NCBI GenBank assembly: GCA_024734555.1
Contig: JANPWX010019240.1
Coordinates: forward strand, 86,013-150,012
Origin: Trochalopteron elliotii
Taxonomy: Eukaryota; Chordata; Aves; Passeriformes; Leiothrichidae
Length of the DNA: 64,000 bases
Direction: 5' to 3'
Positions within the stretch are counted from its first letter, which is position 1; the number at the start of each line of letters is the position of its first letter. A model generated the notes under the pieces. That model saw only the letters and a list, made by a program, of their open reading frames with translations, ran no database searches and was not told the DNA's origin. Shown here in pieces: positions 23,436 through 35,362 of this stretch. The position numbers were made by a program, and so were the translations under genes.

Positions 23436-26400
23436 CCTTGATCAAATGCAGAGTTTTATGTAAAAGGTTGAAATATGGTTAGACTGGCAGTAGTATAGAC
23501 AAAATAAGTCCAGGAAAGGGCATTTTGTTGTTTACATGAATTACAACAATATATGTCCAAGTCAACATTGTTTGAAAGTCATGTATGATGAAAATGTCAA
23601 CATCTGAATAATTTCTGAAAAATGCATTCACTTAAACTTTTCATAAATTATTTTATAACCATTACAGATGGGGAAGTATCTACTCCAAGTATAGAAACTG
23701 TTGTTTGGTCTACTCCATACTTTCATATTCCATAAAATTGCAAGGATCCCCAGAAATTATTGTGACAATTTTCTTCCAGCTTTCCAGGAAATTGGCATGG
23801 ATTAAACTACCACAGCCAACTCATCCCTAGACATTAGGCCAAAAAGCAGAAAGAATACGATGAAGAATATTTACCTTTATTAAATCCAGGAATCAAACAG
23901 ATCCAGTGTGGAGTTTCACGCTGCACAAAACAGAATAGATTTCCAGTGGCAGGAAATCTCTCTTGCTTTTCAGGCTTCATGTTCACTGAATATTGCTTGG
24001 ATTAGAAAGTCAATAAACTGGGGAAAGAAAACAGACCATGACTGGAGTAATGGAGAAATTGCTAATCCCTTTGAGCTGGGTCCCAGAAATATCGGGAGAA
24101 ATGGAGAAAGTTTGAACAACACTTAGGAAACACTGCGGTCTGATAAAGAAGGAAACACTCCACAGAACACAGAACACTATGAATCATCTGAGGCCAAAGA
24201 ATCAGTGTGACAATTTCACAGAGCCAAATCCCAGATAAAAAACATGAGCCCAATAGCCCAAGTGTGGCTGCTAGAAAATACAGAATTAAATTTGGCAAAC
24301 TGCCCAGAATAGGCCATTCAAAGACCTACCTCCTCTTCCAGGCTATCATTTAGTAAGCACAACTCCAGAGAATTCAAATAGTACAAGAAAATATATGAGA
24401 GGCAAAAATCATGCAGTGCTCAGAAACAGAATTCATAAAAGTGCAGTACATGGATCTGCACACTTCCAACTGTACAATACACTACAAAACACTACTACAA
24501 TACAGTATTAGGAGAAATACAAAAGGACTACAGTGAAATGTATCATTTTGCAAACCCCAGCAGAGCATGCATAGCATGGATAAATCAGATAACAGAAATG
24601 CTATTAGTTCCAAAAAATTCTTCAAAAAAGCTGCAAGCAGTGGTGAAGCAGAACAAGGATTCTAGCAAGTTTGGCACAGATAAGTACAGTATGTTTGTAG
24701 TGGTGAACTAGTGCTAAAAAAAAATAACCAACCAACCAAAACAAAATGAAACAAAATGAAAAATGGCCTCTAGGAAAGAAATAGAAGAAACTCAAGGCTC
24801 AAAGGCGTGTCTTTCTGAAGGGATTCTATGTCAGGTGCTTGAGGAAGACCATGTAGTTGATTTATAACAGTACTGAGGAAAATGCACCAATTACTGGATT
24901 CAAAACATGTCATGTCCACATGTTTTTGCAAGAGATTGTTCTCACTGGTAGAATGGATTCTACAGCTGTGGAAAAGTTTAAAGAGTAATTGCTCTCAGAA
25001 GAAGCAAAAGCTGTCAATAAAGTACAGAATAGACCTAAAGGGGTCCAATTTTCTGCCCCAATAAAAATTCTTTTGACCTGAGGAAGGGGGATAAAAGAGA
25101 ACTTGGATAGGTTTGCTTCTCTGGGAATTACAGAGCAAGAGAAAAAGAAGAAAAGTCTTCTAAATTATTTGGTCACTCTAATGAAAACAAAGGAGAAAAG
25201 CAACTAAGAAAAAGGAATGAAGCTTTGGCTTCTAGTATGCTAAACTATTGCTAAATGAAAGTGTGAAAAGACAAAAGTGTTTCTACCACTGGTGAGTAGA
25301 AAAATCTGGAATACATTTTCCATGCCAAGTATTTTTCTAGATTTCATGTATCAGCTGAGTTCTGGACAATGAAACAGAAAAGAAATGTTTGCATTTTCAG
25401 ATTTTCAAAATTTCTTTTGTGGAGTAGTTTCTGCAGGTAATATCCAATGTAAATGACAGGAAAACACAAGCACTATTTAATTGTATAGAAGGCAGTAAAG
25501 TCTTTAAAGTAAACTTTAATTGTGAAGGAAGAAGAATAGAGGTCTCTAAGCAGACATAAATAAATAAAGAAACACAAATAAACACAGAACATTAGGGGAA
25601 AAAAAAGCTGAAGTTCTTAGACTAAGCTAAGCCACAAGTGTTATTTCATATAGCAAGCAGTTAACACAACAAGCTAATACAGCAGAAGAGTACAAGGGCA
25701 TCCAGCAAAGCATTGTCCTTTCTAGGACAGGCAAGGGAGACTTAAAAGAGCTTGTTGGGAAGATAAACTTCATGCCCAGAGCAGTCAGCTAAGAATGGTA
25801 TGATGCAGAGATGTCTAATGAACATATTGTGCAATAGTCAGTCACAAAATTGAACTGGTAGCTTAAAGAGATTTGCCTTTTCAGAGGAGCCAGCAATAAG
25901 ATAGAAACAGTCAGTAAGGAGAAAATTTGATTTCTACAGTGTCACTGAAGGCTCTTCAAAAACTACATGGATGCAAAAAACAGTGAACACATACATAACA
26001 GATTATAGAGCTTTTGAAGGAAAGCAACAGCAATGTGAATTCATTATGTGCAATCAGAAAATAACACTCTGGTCTTCCCTAAATTTTTGCACATGGTTTT
26101 GAAGTTTATGTCTGAGAAACAAACACTAAAATGAAATTATCTCTTTTTAAAACTGCCAGTAAGGGCAAACTTGACATGGCAACCTTACAATGGTGAACTA
26201 GCCAGTATTTTCAGCAGTTTTCACTGCAGTAGAAATTTAAAAATCTCATGGGACATTTTCACTACAGTGACTCATATGAATTGTCTTTTGAAAGAAAGGG
26301 TTTGACACATGGACTGTTGTCAAGATTTTGCAGCAGCGAATTACAGGCTAGTATTAGGAAGCCGCTAAATTCATCTGGCAAACAACTTTTTCAGAGAACT

Positions 26401-29400
26401 GTAAGCAAAAGAACTAAGAATTAAACTGGATACCCAGGATAAATTGAGATATATAATGAGGTGCAAAAGAAATCATGGGATAATATCTCAGGAGCTACTA
26501 GTGTTTTCTTAAAAATTATCTGTCTACCTGACAGGGAAGTTTCACTGCAGACAGCAGTGATGTTACAAGACATTGCTTTACCAAGAATGGAGGCACTGTG
26601 GAGAAAGAAGAGAAACCACACTCCCCACCTGACTTCCCTTTCGACATTGTGCTACATTTGACACAACTCATATAAGGCTCTTGATGCATTGGGCAACCTG
26701 ATGTATCCTAATGCAAAGAGAGCTTTCTTCCTGCATTGACATAAGTGACCCTGCTGCACAGCAACATTTCTTCACACTGTTATCACCTTCAAGGACATAA
26801 ACTGTAGATACACTCGTAACACATTTTTTTGCCTTTCAGCCAGGCAGGAACTGTACAATACAGCAACAACTTTAACCCGAGGCAACCACGTAAACTGGGC
26901 AAAACATCATGCTGTAATGAATGTAAAGACACAGAGAAAAAGTATAACGTGGGTGAAACAGAGGCTGACACCAGCAAAAAGGGAAGCTGGGTTAAAAGCA
27001 GTGAATGCAAATACAAATAGAAAAGCAGGGAGAAAAAGCGTACAGAAAGTCCTGGGGGTGGGGGGATGGGGGGCAGGTGGAAAAAGCAGGAACAAAAGTG
27101 ATTAAAAACACAGTCAGGTAGCAGGCAGAAACAGACAGGAAACACACCTTTTCTCTTTCCTCTCCAAAACAAAACAAAACAAAAGTTTTTAAAAAAACCA
27201 AAAAAACAGAGGGAAAAGGGAAAAGGAAATGGCCTTTCCTTTTCCTGGCCATGGGAAAGAGAAGGAGTGTCTGAACACTGTGAAAAGATCTCTCTCTGAA
27301 AGCTGAAATGGAGCTGGTAGTTTATATGCCTCTGCATGCTCTTGTAGCACAAAGTACAACTCTCTCTTTATATTGGCTAATTCATGCCCCAATGCCAGAA
27401 GCTTCCTATTAAAAAAGTAATTTCTAATTACAAACTCTCTCATAAAACACTTGCACAAGGGGCATTTTTAAGGTTTATGGGGATTCTCTCTCAGGAAATT
27501 GCCCTGCTCTTGAGTACTTGACCTTAAAATCTTCATATTTTTAATGTAATCTGTTTTGGATGCTATGTATACACCACAGAAAAAGAGAAAGATGTGATTA
27601 TTTGACTCCATCCAAATGCAACTACTTCTGTGCTGAACTTGACTTTAACCTTTGTATCACATTTGCCAGATGTATTCCATTGTTATTCATCATTTTCACA
27701 CATCAAGTGCACCTTAGTTCCTTTGTATTAACACTCTGAAATGTAGTGCAGACCAGCTGGCCAGCTTGTTTGTTTCATTTATTCGGAGGTCAGAGGAAAC
27801 ACGAATATTTGAAAACTTGTTAATATGCTTAAAAGGTAGGAGAATCTCATCTCCAGCTTACAGTCTGCTTTTTAAATAAAACACTCTTCATCCTGCTAGG
27901 AGAGGAGTGGAGGTTTTTTAGTTTTTGGTTTTTTTATTGTGACCAGGGAATCAGAATGGAAAAAGTCTCATCTCATTTTAAAGTTCATTTGATTCATGCT
28001 CGGCATTCATGCCTGTCTTTCTGAGGGCAAAAGATGGTACTTTGTACCTTTTTTCTACCCACACTAGGAAGACTTGATCAACTTCTCTAAATAATTCATT
28101 GGCACTAATTTCTGTGCTCATGGCCAGAGGCAAAAATTGCATGGTGTCTGCTAATGAAAATAATTTGAGGAGACAGAGAACAAAATAAGGAGACAAAATA
28201 AGTGAGAAATAGTATCAAACTTCTAAAAATCTTTAAATTACAAACAACTGTTCACTATTTTCATTTGTATAGAAAAATCCAGCTGGGTCTGAATTAGAAC
28301 TTGAAGAATTATTAAAAACAAACAATTCAATAATCAAATTTTACTTTTTCTATTTGTGATCTAAATAAAAATGTCTCAATTGTATTTGATATTCCAGACT
28401 CTTCATGAATTTCTTAATTTTTTTTCCTTATACACAGAAACCATAAGAAACATGGTACAAATACCAGGAGACAAAAGGATGTTTTAAATTTGACTTGATA
28501 TTGGGTCTGAACCAAGATTTCACTGCCCCTAGAATTCCCCCTTTTAAGTTTCACAGGCCATTTTGGAAGTCCTCAACAGGGTGATGTCTGTCACATAACA
28601 CAAATTCAGTGTGAAATCTGGAATTTTATTGCCTCATACAGACATAATTGACACTGATATTGTGTTAAGAAGACAAAATCTCTGCTTTAAAAATTATGGC
28701 CAATGCTGGTCACAATGAAAGAATACCAAAAAGTACAGTCATGCCTGAATCAAACAGGGTTTTACTTTTCTCCTTGGAAGTGTATACTTCTGGAAAGCCT
28801 GCTCTTTTTTTAATGGTTTATCTTATAAATGTTTTTGGCGCTAAACTGTACGTAACTTAGTATTCATTATGTCTGTATGGCCTGTCTTATCTTCATATTC
28901 TTTCCTTTTCAGATTTTCATCCTAACCAAATTGCTTTCACATTTTAATGAGCTTCTAAGTAAATCACATTAAATTTCACTGGCCTGGGGCAAGGCTGACA
29001 AAAGTCAGGACTCTGGATTGTTTTTTACTTCTTTCCTGTCTTATTTATTCCCCAAAGGTGGGAGAGACAAAGCCTGTGATTTCACTCACTGTTGACTTCT
29101 GCTTTTTCTACTCTGTCTCTTGACATTGCATCACAGGGAGTGAAGAGATGCAGAATAGTAATGGGCCAGTGAGCTTAAAAAAGATCCTTCTTTTCTCTAA
29201 TGCCTCCACCCCATGCTGCTTCTTTTATTTACAAATGGCTCTAGAAGCTTGCAGCTGGAACAGACTCCTAATTTCTGTTTCCATGCTGTGTAAAGAACCA
29301 AGAATAAGAAGGAGTGGCAGGGCAATGGCAAGAACAAGGAGGCACTACTTGTGAACACAAAATATCTGTCCAAGGTCCAGTGAAATCTCCCAGCCCCACT

Positions 29401-29799
29401 GCCATCTGACATGTTCTTTCTTAGAAGAGGAAGATTAGTGAACAGAAGACAAAGTCTACTGAAAAATCCTGAGAGAGAAATTGCCCCACCCTGAGGGCTG
29501 TGAGCCTAGAAATTAGGGTTTGGAATCAAAAGCATCCTTGAAAAGTGCAACTGCCCTCAAAGTACAGCTGCCATACCTAGAAAGCAGAGATATCCTGAGC
29601 CACCAAGACTAAGTGCGAAACCAAGAAACATTAGCAGCAAATTGAAAAAGTTTATCAACAAAAGTACAGTAAAGGAACAGCAACAGTATATGCAAGAGTG
29701 ATAAAGTCTGGAAAAATAAAAATTTTTTGAAAGAATAGAAAACATCATCATCACTGATGTTGATTCCTCTGTATCTGGCTGATACAGAAGAAAGGCCAA
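23436..29799. other. AT-rich non-coding DNA
   Basis: No recognisable gene or transposon was found in this long stretch. A CAAAA repeat lies at 27165-27184 and a (CCAA)n/AAATG patch at 24727-24765. The 187-codon minus frame at 26789-27352 is dominated by F, L, P and S from a purine-rich + strand and is a composition artefact. A good pyrimidine tract plus AG ends at 26839, but no convincing exon follows. Confidence 0.5.
27165..27184. repeat. (CAAAA)n simple repeat
   Basis: Four CAAAA units in a row, followed by further A-rich sequence to about 27210. Confidence 0.75.
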
Positions 29800-30600
29800 A
29801 ATTAATAGGTACCTATTGGTTGTCTAAAGATGTGGTACCCTATGACCTGTTATGTCTAAGATAAAAAGGGACCTAGTTTTATCAAAAACAAAGCCCGTCT
29901 CTCTGAGATCTTCTCATGCTGCATGTACTCTTTTTAAGCAGATTGAATCCCACACAAATTGTCTATAAAACCATGGACTCCCCCCAGGGATGCCTGACTG
30001 GCACAAGACTCCTAGACACAACCCTTTTTGAGGTGAGACTCTGCCTGTTACCTTATTGGTCCCCCTCTTCTTTGTAAGTTTGTTTTTCCACCTCTGGCTT
30101 AATTAGATGTTTCCTCTAGGAACAGTTCATCAGCTTTTGTTATGTTTTGGCCTCTTCTGAAATCCGTATAATTCACTTTATATTTTTGCATCTATCTGTA
30201 TGTATATCTGTGTGTGTATATGATATAGGTAATTTATCATAAATATTTTTGGTGGCACACTCTCGATAATCTTATTCACCAATGATATGTTTATATATCT
30301 GCAATAGTATATGTCTACTATATACCTAATTGTATACTACTACATCTAGCTGTACACTACCTGGATGCTACTGCTTCTAGCAGTATGTTCCTAGCTGGCT
30401 GCTGCTGCTATAGTAGATGTCGCTGCATTTACTGCTGGTCTACTAGTGATTGGTGCTGTATTTGATTGTTGATAATACTTTATATTAGTATTATATATAA
30501 ATATATACACTTCATTGGTCACTGCCACTGGTCATATTTATGGTAGTTTACATGCTAGAGTTATTTTTTGTGGTATTTCTGGTAATCTGTAATAAAATAC
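29800..30600. other. Low-complexity TA/CTA-rich stretch with TATA-like upstream part
   Basis: The first part (29800-30080) has a TCTATAAAACC box near 29963-29973 and a GC-richer tail, which faintly resembles an LTR, but neither end nor a polyadenylation signal could be found. From about 30180 to 30510 the sequence is a degenerate mixture of TATA dinucleotides and CTA/CTG triplets, with no clean tandem period. Confidence 0.35.
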
Positions 30601-31984
30601 AGAAATATACAAAATCTCCTTGTGTTATGGAATTCTATGGAGCTATAGTCATGTACTCACCCACCCACAGGTCCCATAACCCTTTAGGTCATGACACTGT
30701 TATTTGACCAAGTAATTCCCAGTTACTCTGGAATCCAACAACTCAAGAGTCCTCCTCTCTTTTGCTCTATGCTCTCCTTCCCTGTCAATACCCCTCTCTT
30801 CTTTCTTTAGCTAATTTGCCAACAATTCAGCCTTTCTCTTCTGCCAGGTTTCCCAATCAATTTTCTGAAATGTGCACAAATGTTCTTCCTCAATCCATCT
30901 TCTGTGTCTCTGGCCTCCAAATAAATTCTCTCCACAGGACTCCTAATCATTACTTTAGACTATCACCTATATAGTCTGTGAAGCCTACAGTGTTATAATT
31001 TAACCAGCTCCACAGTAAAATATCTCCTCTATTAATTAAATCCTCAAACTAGAATTCCTATTATATTTTCATGCAATAAAAAAGACAAAAATACTGGCAA
31101 AAATCTTCAAAGTTTTACATGAAGTTACTTCATTAGAGTTAGAAAAACATTCTCTGTAGTACCATGTGAAATTAATTTGACACCTATCACAGGAATGGAT
31201 TACATGGCCCAGGACTATATGTGTAAGGAAGGTATCCAATACATTCTCACATGTTTTGGCATTTGGACATTACATCAACTGGCCTCACATATATGTAGAT
31301 ATAGACTCATTCATCCTGCAGACACAGGAATAATCTGCTGAGCTATAGGCCAATAAACCAAGAATTACCTGATGCCATGGAAAGTGACAAGAAGTCACTT
31401 TCTGTTACCAATTTTTGGCTAAAGAATTATCATCTTTTAGCAGCCCTCTTTATCCTTTTATAATCCTCTGTCAAGGACTGAAAAGAGCCCAGGATAGCAG
31501 CAATACAAGACAGTCCTTTTAAGTATATTTTCCTCAAAAGAAATACGTGTCACAGAATTAATAATTTGAGCTTTTGTGTGTGGTTTGGCAAAACCAGCTT
31601 TGTACAAATGACAAGGAAAAGTTACAAAGATTGCTAAAAAAAATTAAAAGCTTTTATTTTTTCCCTGCTACTAAGTTCCCACTGGATCAATGTGCATCTT
31701 ATTCTTTCACTTCTACCTACTGAATATATGATAACTACTGAATATACTGAAATACTGAGTTTATGAAGAACTGAGGTGGCCATTCTCAAGCAATCAAACC
31801 AGTAGGACACTGGGCCTTCTCTTTGCTTCCATCTTTAAAAGACTTATAAAGTTGAATTGGTGGTATATTTTTTATATGACCAATTGCTGAAAACTTTGCA
31901 GAGGGATTAATCAGAAAAAGAATGGTATATGTTATAAATGGAATCACAAAATCGGATTAATATAAAAAAAAATTATTAGAAAAA
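30601..31984. other. AT-rich non-coding DNA
   Basis: No gene or repeat recognised. Confidence 0.5.
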
Positions 31985-33267
31985 AACTATCCCAATCACT
32001 AACAAAGAGAGAAACCACAATAAGGACGGACAGCGCAGCACTGGGTGGACAGGGATCTGTAACCTAAGGTACAGATTTCCCAAATCCACACAGAGCGAAC
32101 TGCTGCTTGGGGTCTTATAGGGTTTTTCGTGTCCCAAGGCAAAACAGGTGTGGGGCATAGTCCGATAAAGAGTCCAAATACAATGTTGAATGAATTTCCC
32201 GGATTCGTCAAGCCTTGTGAATAGCAATACGGGAAGGCTCTTTTCACCTGAGTATCAAGCTTATCAATTTTTGATTGCATTTGCGGGTGGGTTCCGGAGA
32301 GGAGTCTTCTCAGCCCAATGTGTCGCCGATCATTATCTTAGCTGGCCAACTTCTTTGTCCCTCTTGATGGTCCTGGTTCTGCTCTTTGTCTTGGGCTGAT
32401 GAGAGGTTGTGACTCGAGCAGCCGCCTGACTCGGGAAGGAATTTTTAAACAAACTACACTTTTTATATCTTTATACTAACATTAATAAAACATATATTTC
32501 TATATTTTTTCTGCACGAATTTTTACCCCAATGATATATTTATTACAGTATACAAAACTGTGCATAGGACAAAAGGTGATCTAATATGTAACCTCTCTAT
32601 TACCCTAACCTGGTTAAGAATTGCAGACATGAAAAGAACTTGTCAAGAGCTAAGTTCATTAGCTATCTACAAAAGAGAATGAATAAATGTTAAGACCACG
32701 TGAAGGAATAGTGAAATGAATGGGCAAGGAGACTCGCTCCTTTTTAATGCCTTTATTAAGATCAGCTCTCTGTGGGGGGCTCGAGGGGCTGTGCACGCTG
32801 CCACTGCTCCCGATGGACGACACAGGGAAGGAGACCTTCAGCTCTTCCACATGGCAGAGCTGGGGACCTTCCTCTCGCAGGAGTCTCTGTAAAACCCCAT
32901 TGATTAGTTGGAAAGCTTGGGGGAGTCCTGGGTATGGGACGCTTCTGAAGTTATGGTGACAAGCTGGAACTCAGGTCTGGTTGGTGTGAGGCTCTCCATG
33001 GTTCTGCTGACTTACAGTAGTTATTTTTAGGTTTTGGTTTGCGTTGGCTTGTTGTTTTTAGGGGTTTTAAGTTCGAATTTTGTCTCACAAACACCTGAGG
33101 TCTTTTCATCTGCATGTAGGGCGGTGCTAGGTTTGTTTCAGTGGTTGCTATGGCCTGAGCCATGGTTGCTATGGCAGGGGTGGCAGCAAGGACAGGTACA
33201 AAGGAAGGTAATTAACATTTGACAGACAAAACATTTAGGGAAGGTATCTCAATTACCATAACAATCA
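31985..33267. other. Unidentified GC-shifted segment, possibly retrovirus-derived, minus sense
   Basis: Two GC-richer parts (about 32020-32440 and 32720-33190) are separated by AT-rich sequence. On the minus strand the first contains a TATA-like CTATAAG (complement of 32114-32120), and the second contains an AATAAA (TTTATT on + at 32750-32755). Both parts retain CpGs. The minus strand also holds three modest open frames (33163-32951, 32850-32659 and 32280-31999). None shows a motif that I can assign to gag, pol or env. An old endogenous retrovirus fragment is the most economical guess, and a transcribed host exon region is the alternative. I could not find TG...CA ends with a duplication. Confidence 0.3.
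32951..33163 (-). CDS. Hypothetical 70-codon ORF, minus strand
   Basis: The frame starts at an ATG in a perfect Kozak context (ACCATGG) and ends in TAA. The predicted peptide is basic in its middle (repeated K, R, P and Q around residues 35-50) and polar, with no membrane segment, zinc knuckle or recognisable domain. An in-frame stop lies about 25 codons upstream, so the ATG is the natural start. It lies directly downstream, in the minus sense, of the tandem duplication at 33268-33440. A fragment of a decayed retroelement gene or a chance frame are both possible. I do not recognise it. Confidence 0.12.
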   Translation of the reverse strand: MAQAIATTETNLAPPYMQMKRPQVFVRQNSNLKPLKTTSQRKPKPKNNYCKSAEPWRASHQPDLSSSLSP

Positions 33268-33440
33268 GTCTGAGCTAAACGGCAGAGAAAAGCTTCACTA
33301 TAGACAAGGCAAAACTGAACTTAGAAATTGTTATTTTGTTTCTTTACAAGTTTGAGCTAAACGATAGAGTAAAAGCTCTACTATAGACAAGGCAAACAGT
33401 ATCTAACTGAATTCAGAAACTGGCATTTTGTTTCTTACAA
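33268..33440. repeat. Two-copy tandem duplication, 82 and 91 bp
   Basis: Unit 1 (33268-33349) and unit 2 (33350-33440) both run from GTYTGAGCTAAACG through ACTATAGACAAGGCAAA to TTTTGTTTCTTACAA, allowing small changes. Unit 2 carries an extra stretch of about 10 bases (around CAGTATCTAACT). They abut directly, head to tail. The array ends 16 bp before the solo LTR at 33457. Confidence 0.85.
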
Positions 33441-33456
33441 ATAGTATATACCTAAT

Positions 33457-34105
33457 TGTTATAAATGATCAACTAGCCAATTGGACAGAAAAATAATAAG
33501 TTTTATTTTTCCATTTTAAATCTATCTGGGACAGCCACAGGGAACAACATTCGAATGTTGGGTGAAACAGCCGACTGACAGCAGGGTTGCTATCTCGCAC
33601 TGTTCCACGATTTGCTGGGGTTTGAGTCTGAGTTCTTATACTGTATTTTGTGCCTCCCGGCAGCAGAGGTATTGTGTTTTTCAAATTCAAACCCAGTCTT
33701 TTCACTTGATGATGAACCCTGAACAGATTTCTTGGTGCTGGGCCGAGTCTGAAAGGACCTTCCAGGAATCCTCTTTTGGGATGATGATGTTGTCAAATGC
33801 AGGGTCCACCCTCGAAATGGGTGTCGATGTGTTGATGGTGGGTTGATGGTGGGTTGATGGTCCTGGTGCCCAAGAACTGATTACCTCAAGGAGCTACATC
33901 CTGGGAAGCCACCCTCCTTTCTGGTGTAAATTGAGATGTTAGATTGTATACAAAGCATGTCCTGGTATTTGGTGAACGCCCGTCCCAGTCCGGGAATCAA
34001 GGTTACTTTTTATACTCACAGGGTTATAGAAAATATACATTCTATCATCTGCTATAACTTCCTTCTATGTTTTAATTGCACGAATTTATAATCACATCTA
34101 TTACA
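33457..34105 (-). mobile_element. Solo LTR with 4-bp TSD, copy B, 649 bp, minus sense
   Basis: On + the element runs from TGTTATAA to CTATTACA and is flanked by a perfect 4-bp duplication, TAAT at 33453-33456 and 34106-34109. It is the reverse complement of the family at 4982-5624, with the same TATAAG, polyadenylation signal, ACCATCAACCC tandem units and 16-bp palindrome (33545-33560). Relative to copy A it lacks about 8 bases near the 5' end and has small insertions. It keeps a 94-codon antisense frame (33562-33846) and a 78-codon sense frame (33469-33705) equivalent to those of copy A. Outside the duplication, a 12-bp direct repeat AAATAGTATATA lies on both sides (33439-33450 and 34114-34125). 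Confidence 0.9.
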
Positions 34106-34109
34106 TAAT

Positions 34110-34829
34110 GAAGAAATAGTATATATCCACTTTCTATTTTTATCATTAATTACTCTATTCTTAGAACTATAAATGGAACCATACAGGTAAAATTGAATAG
34201 GACTAACAACATAAATAAAAAGAGCTGAACAACATACACTTGAATAAATGAGACTTAAGTGTCTTACTGGCTTCTCTTATGCACATTTAACTTTTTTGTT
34301 GTTGTTGTTGGGAAGATAAGCTGAATACTTATTCATGTTTACCCTGAAGACCTTCATGTCACAGCATTTTTGTCTTGAGGTTATTCCTATTATATACTTC
34401 AGAGCTGGCTGACATTGCCCATCTTGAGCTTCATCTTATTCTAACACAACAGCACTTGAATATTGTAGAGTCTGATAAATGACTGGCAAGCAACACTAAT
34501 TTGCTGGATATTGAGGATACTGCAAATGATCTCCAGATGTAATGAGATCTGGGAGATGTCAATCCAGAGGAAAATTGCTCCTGCATTAAAGAAAATGTCA
34601 AAGGTTAGAAACATCTAATCTCAAATAATGTTTCAACTTATGGTAAATTCAAACAACAGTATGCCAGTTTACTTCTCAGTTTTAAGTTTCAGCTGCTGGT
34701 GAAGGAATTTCTACTCTTACTGAACAGATTGTATTATTTCTTTAGCCATATGTATATTTTCTTGTATAAAAATGGTAAGTTTTCAGGTAAAGAGAGGCAA
34801 AAGAGTTGAGGTATCTGAGGAGACACTAC
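34110..34829. other. AT-rich non-coding DNA
   Basis: No gene or transposon is seen. A short (TTG)n run lies at 34297-34308. Confidence 0.5.
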
Positions 34830-35362
34830 GAGAAGTGGCTGATGCACCAGAGGGTCATGCTGGTGAGCCTGTACCGGCTGCACAAAGGGCTGACAGGAAC
34901 CTCATGAAGTTCAGTAACATGACATGCACCAGCACAGGCTGGGAAGCAGTTTGGCAGCAAAGAATCTGGGAGCCTTTGTGGGCACCAAAATGAGCACTGC
35001 CATGTGCCCTTGCTGAACAGTAGACAAACAGTATCCTCAGCTGCGGGAGGAGATGAGATGCCACCAGGTCAAGAGAAGGACTCATTCCGTTTTACTCAGC
35101 ACTGGTCTGAGCTCAGACCTGGAGCACTGTTTTTGGTGCTGAGCTCCCCATAAGAGGTGCAGGCATACTGAAAACTTCCGACAAAGGAGCATCAAGATGA
35201 CAAAGGGACAGGGTGATACCTCCTGTGAGGGAAGGCTGAGAGAGCTGGGACTGTTTAGCTCAGGGGCTAAAGAGTGGCCTGAGGGGGAGCCTCAACAACA
35301 AACCTGAAAGGAAGGTGCAAAGAGAGGAGCGTCAGGCTCTCTTCAGTGATGTCTAGTGATGG
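34830..35362 (+). mobile_element. CR1 LINE fragment from end of reverse transcriptase, no 3' UTR
   Basis: The + strand carries the CR1 coding landmarks in order: APEGHA and ADRNLMKF in one frame (34830-34915), AGACAAACAGTATCCT...GCTGCGGGAGGAG (35022-35052), TACTCAGCACTGGTCTGAGCTCAGACCTGGAGCACTG (35094-35130), AAAGGAGCATCAAGATGACAAAGGG (35183-35207), AGGGAAGGCTGAGAGAGCTGGGACTGTTTAG (35229-35259) and CCTGAAAGGAAGGTGCAAAG (35303-35322). It ends at about 35362, before the CR1 3' tail, so both ends are lost. The frame is interrupted by indels. It is more diverged than the copy at 11993. Confidence 0.85.

Noticed and set aside
26824..27020. Pyrimidine tract plus CAG at 26839 followed by an open frame, considered as an exon
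   Set aside because: No good donor site and no recognisable peptide. Such acceptor-like tracts are common by chance.
26789..27352. 187-codon minus-strand open frame
   Set aside because: Composition is dominated by F, L, S and P from a purine-rich + strand. No domain, and overlapping frames on both strands are equally open.
30180..30510. CTA/CTG-rich stretch considered as a triplet-repeat locus
   Set aside because: Units are too degenerate and no pure run longer than a few copies exists.
31985..32445. Segment considered as a minus-sense LTR (TATA-like box, preserved CpGs)
   Set aside because: No TG...CA ends with a target-site duplication and no polyadenylation signal at the right distance. 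Left as unidentified.
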